Source: AM-2324 sp964225135 (GTDB lineage Bacteria; Bacteroidota; Bacteroidia; Chitinophagales; Saprospiraceae). Taken from it: DNA of 12,718 nucleotides. The position numbers were made by a program, and so were the translations under genes. Shown piece after piece: positions 1-8,600 of this stretch (positions within the stretch are counted from its first letter, which is position 1; each line of letters opens with the position of its first letter). The notes under the pieces are model-generated. The model was not told where the DNA came from. It was given only the letters and a program-made list of their open reading frames with translations, and ran no database searches. Location: the NCBI GenBank assembly GCA_964225135.1, contig CAXQNQ010000082.1, forward strand, positions 1-12,718, given 5' to 3'.

Positions 1-2307
1 CTGCGTGTTTTTGAATCCTTTTAGGTCAGTCTCTAGACCTGTGGTATAGGCATTTTTCCACATAACTAAATCTTGCTCTACAGGTCTGAAATCTCTTCTA
101 TTTTGCCCATAGAAAGACCAAGTAAAGTTGTGTTTTTCAGGTAACTCTATTCTGAGTTCTGCCTGGTTGAAGGAAAAGCTTTTGTTTAGTAGGGTATCGG
201 TCAATAAATCTATGCTCTCATTTCTTTCTTCAAACCAATTGAAATTAATCAACAGGGATTCATTTTTGCCTAATCGTTTGGATACATCTATGACTGGTTG
301 ACGGAATTGGGTACTGGCTAATTCATCTGTACTATTTAATATCGAGGAGGTTGCTTTAATGTCCCAACCATTGTTTTGATACTCGATTTGACCTACATGT
401 TTAATTCCTTTGTATTGGTTTCCCCGGATCAGTGTTCCAAATTCGTAGTTTGCATGAAATCCTTTTTGGTCATTACCCAAAATAAATATTCCTTTGCCTA
501 GGTGCTCATCTTGAGGTTCGAGTAGCGTATTATTATTACCTAGTGCCCAATCTCGAATAAATTCTGGATTTCGGTAAGGGATTATGGCTCTAAAGTTTTC
601 TTGCTTCCATTCATGTTTGGCTTCTACTTCAATATCCCATACTTCTGTTATTTGGAATTTCTTTTCCGCTTGGGTAAAAAGGGCTACGCCCCAATTATCC
701 ATATTATCAAGATTCGATACTTTATTTTTATCAAACTCTGACAGGGCTAATTCGGTATTGAAAAAACCTTTATTACCTATTTTTTGGTTGACTCCTAAAT
801 TGATCAGTTTTCGGGCTTGAGGAAGGTCAATTAATTTAACTGGCTCATAGCTTCCTAAGGGTTGGCCATTGGAGTCGAAGCCAACAAAAGTATATACAAC
901 CCCATTTGCATCTATATTACTTTGTTCATATCGTCCATTTCCTGCTCCAAGGTTGGTAAAATTGGCATTATATAATTGAAAATCAGTGGATTGTCCAGGG
1001 AAATAAATTAGAATTTCCTGAGGTGTTCCATTAATAATAGTATCTATAAGTTGATATCTGATAGGATTGGTGGTACTTCCAATAGTATCTAGGGCAGGAA
1101 TAGATGCTAACAAAGGATTATCACCTGCTTGTGCTAAGGCAGCTAGTTGTTCAGCGTTTAATGGACCTTCACCCACTTTGGATAAACCATCTTGTTCTCC
1201 ATAAACATTGGCATAGAGGTGAAAATTATTTTGGTAGTAGTTCGTATGGAATGTATACACCGATCTCAGATAGGATTGATCATTATATTCGAACTCTATG
1301 ATAATCCTTTTTTCAGTAGTCATAGGTTGGCGAACGGTGAACGTAATCGTTCCTGCATTGTAGTCGATGATGTAGTCGTTATCAAAACCTCTTTTTAAAA
1401 GTTTTCCATCGATAAATACACGTTCTGTATTGGCCAAAATAATGATAAAGGTCTCTCCTTCTGCTCCTCTCAGTTTATATGGTCCTTGATTGCCTTCAGT
1501 ACCAAAGAAGGTGTTTCGAGCGAATTTACCTTTAGTAATTGCAAAGGAAGATTGCATATCTAATTGTCCTTTACCCACGTCGAAGGTATCTTGGGTAAAT
1601 TGCACCCCTTGCATTTTCTTAAAATACTTGAGGAAGTAAGACGATTTATTTTGTTGCTGGTAATCTCCAAGTAATAAGGTACTTTGCTTTTTGCTTAGTT
1701 CAATAAAGACCCGATCAAATTCATTGAGTTGTTGGGTGTTTCCTTCTGGTTGAATAGGGATGTTTGCATCTGAGATGGCTGCATTAATTTTAATACCATC
1801 TCCAATATCTCCTTGTAGCTGTAAATTAAAAGTAGAATTGAGCACTAAGTTTTGGTTATTACCAATGCCAATACTCCTACTAAATACCCCACTACTCTGA
1901 AGGCCTCTACCATTATTGAATGGATCGAAGCTGCCTATTTCTGGTTCTATAGACTGGATTAATCTATATGAATCTTCTAATATGGTAGTATCTAATAAAC
2001 TTTGTGGTTTTTCTAACCCAAGGGTGTTTACACAATCACAAGTCAGAAAAAAGGTTTGCCCTTTTTGCCAGCGGTCTTGAAGAAATTGAATCTTATTTTC
2101 TTTGATTTTAAAATCAATTCCGGCTGTAAGTCTAATACTATCCGACTGGAAGATTTGAACAGAAGGGGGATAAATGATACATGAATCAAGGGTTTGAGGA
2201 CTTGGAGATCCTACTATCATATAATCATATTCTCCATAGCTCTCGACTTGAGCATGTATTGATACGAAACAGATTAGTTGGATGATTAGTAGAATACCCC
2301 TTTTCAT
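1..2307 (-). CDS. Large secreted/outer-membrane protein of unknown function, C-terminus beyond window
   Basis: An uninterrupted minus-strand reading frame of 769 codons runs from an ATG at 2307 to the window edge, so the C-terminus is missing. The N-terminus is a typical Sec signal peptide: MKRG, then a hydrophobic stretch ending HAQ, with cleavage likely after Gln20. There is no lipobox Cys, so the protein is not an obvious lipoprotein. The mature part is rich in Asn, Gln, aromatic and alternating polar/hydrophobic residues, which fits beta-rich surface or outer-membrane proteins. Around residues 297-349 is a segment beginning VFIDGKLLKRG and continuing with DNDYIIDYNAGTITFT and an IEFEYND strand. 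It resembles a motif I associate with large Bacteroidota outer-membrane proteins, but I cannot name the family with certainty. The gene is divergent from fadH. A role as a surface or envelope beta-barrel protein is inference; other extracellular beta proteins remain possible. Confidence 0.85.
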   Translation of the reverse strand, partial: MKRGILLIIQLICFVSIHAQVESYGEYDYMIVGSPSPQTLDSCIIYPPSVQIFQSDSIRLTAGIDFKIKENKIQFLQDRWQKGQTFFLTCDCVNTLGLEKPQSLLDTTILEDSYRLIQSIEPEIGSFDPFNNGRGLQSSGVFSRSIGIGNNQNLVLNSTFNLQLQGDIGDGIKINAAISDANIPIQPEGNTQQLNEFDRVFIELSKKQSTLLLGDYQQQNKSSYFLKYFKKMQGVQFTQDTFDVGKGQLDMQSSFAITKGKFARNTFFGTEGNQGPYKLRGAEGETFIIILANTERVFIDGKLLKRGFDNDYIIDYNAGTITFTVRQPMTTEKRIIIEFEYNDQSYLRSVYTFHTNYYQNNFHLYANVYGEQDGLSKVGEGPLNAEQLAALAQAGDNPLLASIPALDTIGSTTNPIRYQLIDTIINGTPQEILIYFPGQSTDFQLYNANFTNLGAGNGRYEQSNIDANGVVYTFVGFDSNGQPLGSYEPVKLIDLPQARKLINLGVNQKIGNKGFFNTELALSEFDKNKVSNLDNMDNWGVALFTQAEKKFQITEVWDIEVEAKHEWKQENFRAIIPYRNPEFIRDWALGNNNTLLEPQDEHLGKGIFILGNDQKGFHANYEFGTLIRGNQYKGIKHVGQIEYQNNGWDIKATSSILNSTDELASTQFRQPVIDVSKRLGKNESLLINFNWFEERNESIDLLTDTLLNKSFSFNQAELRIELPEKHNFTWSFYGQNRRDFRPVEQDLVMWKNAYTTGLETDLKGFKNTQ

Positions 2308-2477
2308 TACTTTAAAACGTAATTGGTCACTAGGCTATTAAAGTACAAGACTTTAAATGAATATAAAAGGCCTGAAGTATTAATTCGCTTATGAGTGAAG
2401 GTTTTAATTCCTATATTGTATTTCTTAACCATTTGAATCAATAATTTATTATTTGGACCAGTAAGTAAATATATACA
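2308..2477. promoter_or_regulatory. Divergent intergenic spacer, presumably carrying both promoters
   Basis: This 170-bp A/T-rich spacer separates the divergent starts at 2307 (minus) and 2478 (plus), so promoters for both genes should lie here. No exact TAnnTTTG box is visible on either strand. The nearest plus-strand candidate is TATTATTTG near 2448-2456, which has one extra spacer base. ACTTTAA at 2309-2315 and TTAAAGT at 2338-2344 form a 7-bp inverted repeat next to the minus-strand start. Whether it is an operator is unknown. Confidence 0.35.
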
Positions 2478-4505
2478 ATGACAAAATACCCTCACATTTT
2501 CAGACCCCTAGATTTAGGACATACGCAGTTGCGGAATCGCATCATTATGGGGTCTATGCATACTGGCTTAGAAGAAGAAAAGGGTAGCTTGAAAAAATTA
2601 GCCGCTTTTTTTGAAGCAAGAGCAAAGGGTGGAGTAGGGTTAATTGTAACGGGTGGGATAGCCCCCAATAGACGAGGTTGGCTAACGCCATTTTCAGCTA
2701 AAATGACGACTAGAAGAGATGCTAAAAAACATCGAGTGGTTACTCAAGCAGTGCATCAACATGGTGCTAAAATTTGTATGCAAATCTTACATGCGGGGAG
2801 ATATTCTTATCACCCATTTTCATTAGGTCCAAGTAATATAAAAGCACCGATAAATCCATTTCGGCCAAGGCGTATGAGCGCCTTTCAAATTAAAAAGACT
2901 ATTAAAGATTTTGCTCGGTCTGCTCAACTTGCTGCGTCAGCTGGATATGATGGGGTAGAGATTATGGGTTCTGAGGGTTATTTGATTAACCAATTTTTGG
3001 TTAGTCGAACCAATGATAGGACGGATGATTGGGGTGGATCATTTGAGAATAGGAGTCGATTAGCGATTGAAATTATTCGAGCGGTTCGAGCTGCTGTCGG
3101 AGCTAATTTCATTATTGTTTTTAGGCTTTCTATGTTAGATCTTGTAGAAGGTGGATCTAGTTGGGAAGAAATTGTAGCTCTTGCAAAAGCCGTTGAACAA
3201 GCAGGTGCTAGTATAATAAATACAGGTATTGGTTGGCATGAAGCTCGAGTACCTACCATTGCTACTAATGTTCCTAGAGCTGCTTTTGCTTGGGTGACTC
3301 AAAAGATGATGGGTGAGGTTAAGATTCCGTTAGTTACTTCCAATCGAATCAATACGCCTGAAAAAGCAGAAGAGCTGTTGGCTTCAGGTGCTGCTGATTT
3401 AGTATCTATGGCAAGACCTTTTTTGGCAGATCCTGATTTCGTTCAAAAAGCGCAGGCGGACGAAGCGGATTTAATAAATACCTGTATTGCGTGTAATCAA
3501 GCCTGTTTGGATCATGTTTTTTCTAATAAAATAGCTTCTTGCTTGGTCAATCCAATCGCCTGTCATGAAACGGAGATTGAGCTTAAGCCAACAAGTTCAT
3601 CCAAATCAATTGCTGTGGTAGGTGCTGGTCCTGCAGGTTTAGGTTTTGCAGTAGCTGCCGCTCAGCGAGGTCATCAAGTCAGTATATTTGAGACTGCACC
3701 AACTATAGGCGGACAGTTTAATCTTGCTAAACAGATACCAGGGAAAGAGGAATTCTATGAAACTATTCGATATTTTGAAAAGCAGATTGAGTATTTAGGA
3801 ATAAACTTGTTTTTGAATCAGCGAGTAGATGCAGATTTTTTGTCACAACAAGCCTTTGATCAAATTATAATAGCAACAGGGATTAAACCTCGGGAGCCTA
3901 AGATAAAGGGAATAGACCATCCTAAAGTTTTATCTTATTTGGATGTATTGAAAGATCATAAAGCCGTTGGGCAACGTGTTGCTATAATTGGTGCTGGAGG
4001 AATTGGATTCGATGTTGCGCAATATTTGTTGCATCAAAAATCTGAATCAAAGGAACTAATTTCCGTTGAAGCGTTTATGGATTATTGGGGGGTAGATATG
4101 AACATGACTCAACCGGGATTTCTTAAACCAGCAGTTAAGGAGAAGCCTATTCGACAGATCTATTTATTACAGCGGAAAGATTCCAAAGTGGGTGCAAAGC
4201 TAGGAAAGAGTACAGGTTGGATACATCGTGCAGAGCTGAAAAAGGGAGAAGTGGATATGCGTAAAGGGATACAATATGATCGTATTGATGATTCGGGCTT
4301 GCATATTGTTCAAGATGGAAAAACAGAGTTGTTGAAGGTGGATCACGTGATTATTTGCGCAGGGCAAATTTCCAATATTGACTTAGCAAATGAATTAAGA
4401 AAAAAAAATATAGCAGTTGAAATCATAGGAGGTGCTTTTGAGGCTGCAGAATTAGATGCAAAACGTGCAATAGACCAAGGCGTTAGACTTGCCAATAAAA
4501 TTTAG
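2478..4505 (+). CDS. fadH: 2,4-dienoyl-CoA reductase (NADPH), FadH-type
   Basis: This cytosolic iron-sulfur flavoenzyme reduces 2,4-dienoyl-CoA with NADPH, which lets unsaturated fatty acids with even-position double bonds enter beta-oxidation. The 675 residues match the usual length (about 672 in E. coli) and the sequence is recognisably close to E. coli FadH throughout. Residues 1-330 are the FMN-binding Old Yellow Enzyme TIM barrel, with MGSMHTGLEE at 24-33. The expected catalytic residues are Tyr168 (in GSEGYLIN) and His254 (in GWHEAR), matching Tyr166 and His252 of the E. coli enzyme. Cys336, Cys339, Cys343 and Cys355 have the C-x2-C-x3-C-x11-C spacing of the 4Fe-4S site. The FAD motif GAGPAG lies at 382-387 and the NADPH-side motif GAGGIG at 505-510. 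The ATG at 2478 fits the family N-terminus (YPHIFRPLDLG). The stop lies 4 bp before the next gene, suggesting co-transcription. Confidence 0.96.
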   Translation: MTKYPHIFRPLDLGHTQLRNRIIMGSMHTGLEEEKGSLKKLAAFFEARAKGGVGLIVTGGIAPNRRGWLTPFSAKMTTRRDAKKHRVVTQAVHQHGAKICMQILHAGRYSYHPFSLGPSNIKAPINPFRPRRMSAFQIKKTIKDFARSAQLAASAGYDGVEIMGSEGYLINQFLVSRTNDRTDDWGGSFENRSRLAIEIIRAVRAAVGANFIIVFRLSMLDLVEGGSSWEEIVALAKAVEQAGASIINTGIGWHEARVPTIATNVPRAAFAWVTQKMMGEVKIPLVTSNRINTPEKAEELLASGAADLVSMARPFLADPDFVQKAQADEADLINTCIACNQACLDHVFSNKIASCLVNPIACHETEIELKPTSSSKSIAVVGAGPAGLGFAVAAAQRGHQVSIFETAPTIGGQFNLAKQIPGKEEFYETIRYFEKQIEYLGINLFLNQRVDADFLSQQAFDQIIIATGIKPREPKIKGIDHPKVLSYLDVLKDHKAVGQRVAIIGAGGIGFDVAQYLLHQKSESKELISVEAFMDYWGVDMNMTQPGFLKPAVKEKPIRQIYLLQRKDSKVGAKLGKSTGWIHRAELKKGEVDMRKGIQYDRIDDSGLHIVQDGKTELLKVDHVIICAGQISNIDLANELRKKNIAVEIIGGAFEAAELDAKRAIDQGVRLANKI

Positions 4506-4509
4506 AGCT

Positions 4510-5493
4510 ATGAAAACTAACAGAAGATCATTTTTAGAAAAGACGGGTTTAGGTGCTTTGAGTTTGTTACTCAGTAATCGTCTTTTTGCTAATCAAAATA
4601 AATCGACGGAAGGCTTATCCAAAGCAAAGGGTCCAATCTTTATAAGTACGTGGACTCATGGTCAACTAGCCAATGAGGAGGCATTAAGAGTGCTTGCAAA
4701 TGGAGGTTCAGGCTTGGATGCTGTAGAAAAAGGAGTTATGTTAATTGAGGCAGATCCAGAGGGTGCTTCTGTTGGTTTGGGCGGATTACCCGACCGAACT
4801 GGGAAGGTAACCTTGGATGCTTGTATCATGTCTGCAGATGGAAATTGCGGTGCGGTGTGCATGCTTGAAAATATTTTACATCCTATTTCGGTGGCGCGAA
4901 AAGTTATGGAAGATACGCCTCATGTTATGTTGGCAGGAGATGGTGCATACGAGTTTGCTATAGCTAATGGCTTTGAAAAGGTGGACTTACTTACAAAAAA
5001 TTCTAAAGCAGCGTATAAGCAATGGAAAAAGGAGCAAAAGTACAAGCCCATAATTAACATAGAAAATCACGATACCATTGGTATGTTGGGGATGGATGAA
5101 AAAGGAGATATTTATGGAAGTTGTACTACATCAGGGTTAGCTTTTAAGATGCGAGGACGGATAGGGGACTCTCCTATTATTGGTGCGGGTCTTTTTATTG
5201 ATAATGAAGTTGGTGGGGCTGTTGCTACTGGTTTAGGGGAGTCTATAATAAAAGTAGCGGGATCTGCTATAATTGTTGAATTAATGAGACATGGTTACAG
5301 TCCTCAAGAAGCCTGTATAGAGGCTGTAAATCGAATAGTTAAAAATGAGGATATACAGGATATTCAAGTTGGATTTTTAGCTATAAGCAAATCTGGAGAA
5401 ACTGGTGCCTATGCCATTCATCCAGGTTTTAATTTTGCCATTTCAAATCAAGCAGGGACTAGATTAGTCAATAGTGATTATTTGGTTAAATAA
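4510..5493 (+). CDS. N4-(beta-N-acetylglucosaminyl)-L-asparaginase (glycosylasparaginase), Tat-exported
   Basis: This Ntn-hydrolase cleaves the GlcNAc-Asn bond of glycoasparagines, normally as a proenzyme that self-cleaves to expose a Thr nucleophile. The 327 residues closely resemble the Elizabethkingia (Flavobacterium) meningoseptica enzyme. Thr189 in NHDTIG is the expected nucleophile and self-cleavage site. Trp48, Thr207, Arg217, Asp220, Thr240 and Gly241 correspond, with a constant offset of 37, to that enzyme's Trp11, Thr170, Arg180, Asp183, Thr203 and Gly204, so it should be active. The N-terminus has a twin-arginine motif (NRRSFLEK, Arg5-Arg6), then a hydrophobic stretch, pointing to folded export by Tat to the periplasm. 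The ATG at 4510 is chosen over an in-frame TTG at 4489 because it puts the Tat motif at the N-terminus and avoids overlap with fadH. It lies 4 bp after fadH, so it is probably in the same operon, though no metabolic link between the two is evident. Confidence 0.95.
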   Translation: MKTNRRSFLEKTGLGALSLLLSNRLFANQNKSTEGLSKAKGPIFISTWTHGQLANEEALRVLANGGSGLDAVEKGVMLIEADPEGASVGLGGLPDRTGKVTLDACIMSADGNCGAVCMLENILHPISVARKVMEDTPHVMLAGDGAYEFAIANGFEKVDLLTKNSKAAYKQWKKEQKYKPIINIENHDTIGMLGMDEKGDIYGSCTTSGLAFKMRGRIGDSPIIGAGLFIDNEVGGAVATGLGESIIKVAGSAIIVELMRHGYSPQEACIEAVNRIVKNEDIQDIQVGFLAISKSGETGAYAIHPGFNFAISNQAGTRLVNSDYLVK

Positions 5494-5544
5494 TTACAAA
5501 CCTGTTCCAAGAAAAAAATATAGTCATATATGTCCGATTTAAGG

Positions 5545-5638
5545 GCTTTATCACTGAATATGGGTATTTAATGTTGAAATTCAAATAGTTAGATTTGTGT
5601 TTAATACTTAAAGAGGTATTAATTTTTCGCTTTATCAC
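5545..5638 (+). repeat. Pair of direct repeats flanking the predicted promoter
   Basis: GCTTTATCAC occurs at 5545-5554 and again at 5629-5638. Similarity continues 3' of each copy (TGAATATGG versus CGAAAATTGG). The copies are in the same orientation, 84 bp apart start to start, close to eight helical turns. They bracket the TAnnTTTG box at 5590-5597. A regulator-binding role is inference; duplication by chance is possible. Confidence 0.35.
5590..5597 (+). promoter_or_regulatory. Candidate Bacteroidota -7 promoter box for the 1228-residue surface protein
   Basis: TAGATTTG matches the Bacteroidota -7 consensus TAnnTTTG and lies 87 bp upstream of the ATG at 5685. A transcript starting just after it would have a leader of roughly 80 nt. 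A -33 element is not convincing: the nearest TTG (5574-5576) is closer than the usual spacing. Confidence 0.4.
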
Positions 5639-5684
5639 CGAAAATTGGAATCTATATTTCTTTACATACAAATTATCAAATCTT

Positions 5685-8600
5685 ATGAGAAAACTGTGTT
5701 TTACACTCTCTAAGACACTATTTGTTTTCGTTTCTTTGATGATGTTGACCTTTGGAACCTCCAATGCTCAGACATTAGCATGTAACGATCACATCAACGT
5801 GTCTGTGGATCCAGAGGCTGACTTCTCTTGTGATGCCGACCTCAATGCAGATGACTTCTTAGAAGCAATCGATGCGGATCTTGACTATCAGATTGATATC
5901 TACGATGGTCTAAACTTAGTTGCTTCAGGGTTAAATAACTTGACTCTTGATGCAGCTGCACTCCTAGGAGAGGATTTGGACTTTGAGGTTACTGAAACTG
6001 CTTCAGGAAACTCTTGTTCAGGTACTCTTACGCCTTCAGATGCTGTAGCACCTGAATGTAATTTACCAACTTTATATTCTGTTGACTGTACACAAGCTGT
6101 TCCATCTGCTGATGCAACTGCTCCTTCATTCAATGATAACTGTTCAGTTGCTCAGGTGATGCTTATTTCTGAAACTTACACTAACACAGATATTTGTGCT
6201 GGTGCTATGGAATTAGTAAGAGAGTATGCTGCTTTAGATGGTTCAGGTAACCAATCTACTGCCCTATGTACTGCTACTATTTTTATTGAAAGAGCGGATG
6301 TTGAGTTCGGTGGTGATGCAGATTACGACTGTGGTTCATACACAACTGCTGATTTGACACCAGATTTAACTGGTTATCCAACAGCTGTTACGTCTGATGC
6401 ATGTATGTACAACTATTCATACAGTGATCAAATTCTTCCATCTTGTGGTGGATTAGAGAAGATCATCCGTACTTGGACTGTATTGGATTGGTGTACTGGT
6501 CAGCTTATCACTTACGGTGGTGGCGAGGACAATGTTCAAATTTTAAAAATCACTGATTCTAACGGACCTTCAATTGCAGGATCTGATCTTGATTTGTCTA
6601 CATCTTCAACTGGATGTACTTCATTATCTTGGATCGCAGCTCCTTCAATTACTGACGATTGTTCAGGTGTTGCTACTACTGCAATGTTTGCTTTAGGTTT
6701 AGGAGAATTAGATTACACTTATGGTGCTGGTGGTGCTATCACTGGTGGATATGTGCCTGCTCCAGGTCTTGCTTTAGGATCTCACGAATTATTAGTAACT
6801 GCTAGTGATGCATGTGGTAACTATTCTGAAGCTACATACACTTTAACTGTAACTGATGACGTAACACCAACTCCTGTATGTGATGAAATCACTCAGGTAG
6901 CTCTTGGATCAGATGGTACATCAACTGTTTTCGCTGCGACTTTCGATGATGGTTCTCACGACAACTGTTGTTTAGATGGATTTGATGTAAGAAGAATGGA
7001 TGGTGCTGCATTCGGACCTTCAGTTACTTTTGACTGTGCGGATATAGATCAAACTATCCAAGTAATCCTTCGTGTTCATGATTGTCATGGTAATAACAAC
7101 TCTTGTATGGTTGAAGTACTTGTAGAAGATAAATTAGCTCCTTATTTAGCTACTCCTGCAAATACTGAAATCTCTTGTGATGTTTATTACGCTGACGTAG
7201 CTGCAGATCTTGATGCTGGAAACGGTGCAATTCTTGATGCTATGTTCGGTACTGCAACTGCAGGTGATAACTGTGAGGCAATTATTGATTACTCTTATTC
7301 TTACTCAGTAGATAACTGTGGTGTTGGATCAATCAACCGTTCTTGGACAGTTAATGATCCATCTGGTAATGGACCAGTTTCTGGTTCACAGACGATTTCT
7401 ATCTACCACGTATCTAACTGGTCTATTTCATTCCCTGGTGATTTGACTGCTGATTGTGTTGACGGTCAGTTACCTGATTTTGGTGAGCCAACTGTATCTG
7501 GTGACAACTGTGAGATGATTGCTATTTCACATACGGATACTCAGTATGATGTAGTTCCTGATGCATGTTACAAAATTGTACGTGAGTGGGAAGCAATCAA
7601 CTGGTGTACATACCCAGGTGAGGCTGCTGTAACTGCAACTCAAGTAATTAAGGTTACTGATTCTGAGGCTCCAGTAGTGAGTGTTGATGATATCACTGTA
7701 GAAATTACTGAAGGAGATTGTGATACAGCTGTAACACTTCCTACTCCAGATGTAACAGATTGTTCTACTGACATTACAATTACTAGTTCTTCTGACTTAC
7801 CAGCTGGTGAGGCAGGTCCTGGAACATATACAGCTAACTATACTGTATCTGATGGATGTGGAAACTACAGCTATGCTCAGATTACTATCACAGTAGTAGA
7901 TGCTAAGAAACCTACACCTTACGTTACTGATCACTTAGTAACTGAAATTATGCAAGGTGGAATGTCAGCTGTTATTAATGTATACGATTTCGAAATCGGA
8001 TCATTTGATAACTGTTCTGATGTTGTATTAAGCTTCTCTCCTGATGTAAATGATACGGACAGACAATTTGATTGTTCTCAATTAGGAGACAATACTTTAG
8101 AGGTATGGGTAACAGATGCTGCTGGTAACCAAGACTTCGCTACAGTTACTCTTGAATTACAAGATAACATGGGTGAGTGTGGACCTGGACAGTTAACTGT
8201 TGCTGGTGCATTGACTACTCAAAACGATGAGGGTATCGAAGATGCTGAGATTGAAATTAATGGTGGTTTATTCAACCAAACTACTGATGCATCTGGTGCA
8301 TTTACATTCGATCTTCCTGCAGGTGGTGATTACTCTGTAGTACCTGCTCTAGATGCAGATGCTGATAACGGAGTTACTACTTTCGATATCGTTTTGATTA
8401 CTCGTCATATATTAGGTGTTGAATTGTTCAACTCTGCATATCAAATGATTGCAGCTGATGCGAACAACTCTCAGACTGTAACTACTCTAGATGCAGTTGC
8501 AATCCGTAAGGTGATTCTTCAGTTGGAGGACAGCTTCCCGAATAACACTTCTTGGAGATTTGTTGACGGAGCTCACGTATTCACTGATGTAATGAACCCA

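Noticed and set aside
584..1398. Plus-strand ORFs of 65-78 codons in the first 1.4 kb
   Set aside because: They lie opposite the continuous 769-codon minus-strand frame that has a signal peptide, and they show no domain pattern.
2307..2495. 62-codon minus-strand ORF across the divergent spacer
   Set aside because: It overlaps the fadH start and ends at the start of the minus-strand gene. Its composition looks like translated A/T-rich spacer.
4489..4509. In-frame TTG start for the glycosylasparaginase
   Set aside because: It would overlap fadH and put seven residues before the twin-arginine signal. The ATG at 4510 fits better.
5595..5684. Thirty extra upstream codons on the 1228-residue protein
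   Set aside because: The upstream ATG would place 30 residues before an otherwise standard signal peptide and overlaps the candidate -7 box. The ATG at 5685 is the natural start.
5486..5764. 92-codon minus-strand ORF over the spacer before the surface protein
   Set aside because: It is antisense to the signal-peptide region and promoter of the 1228-residue gene and has no recognisable features.
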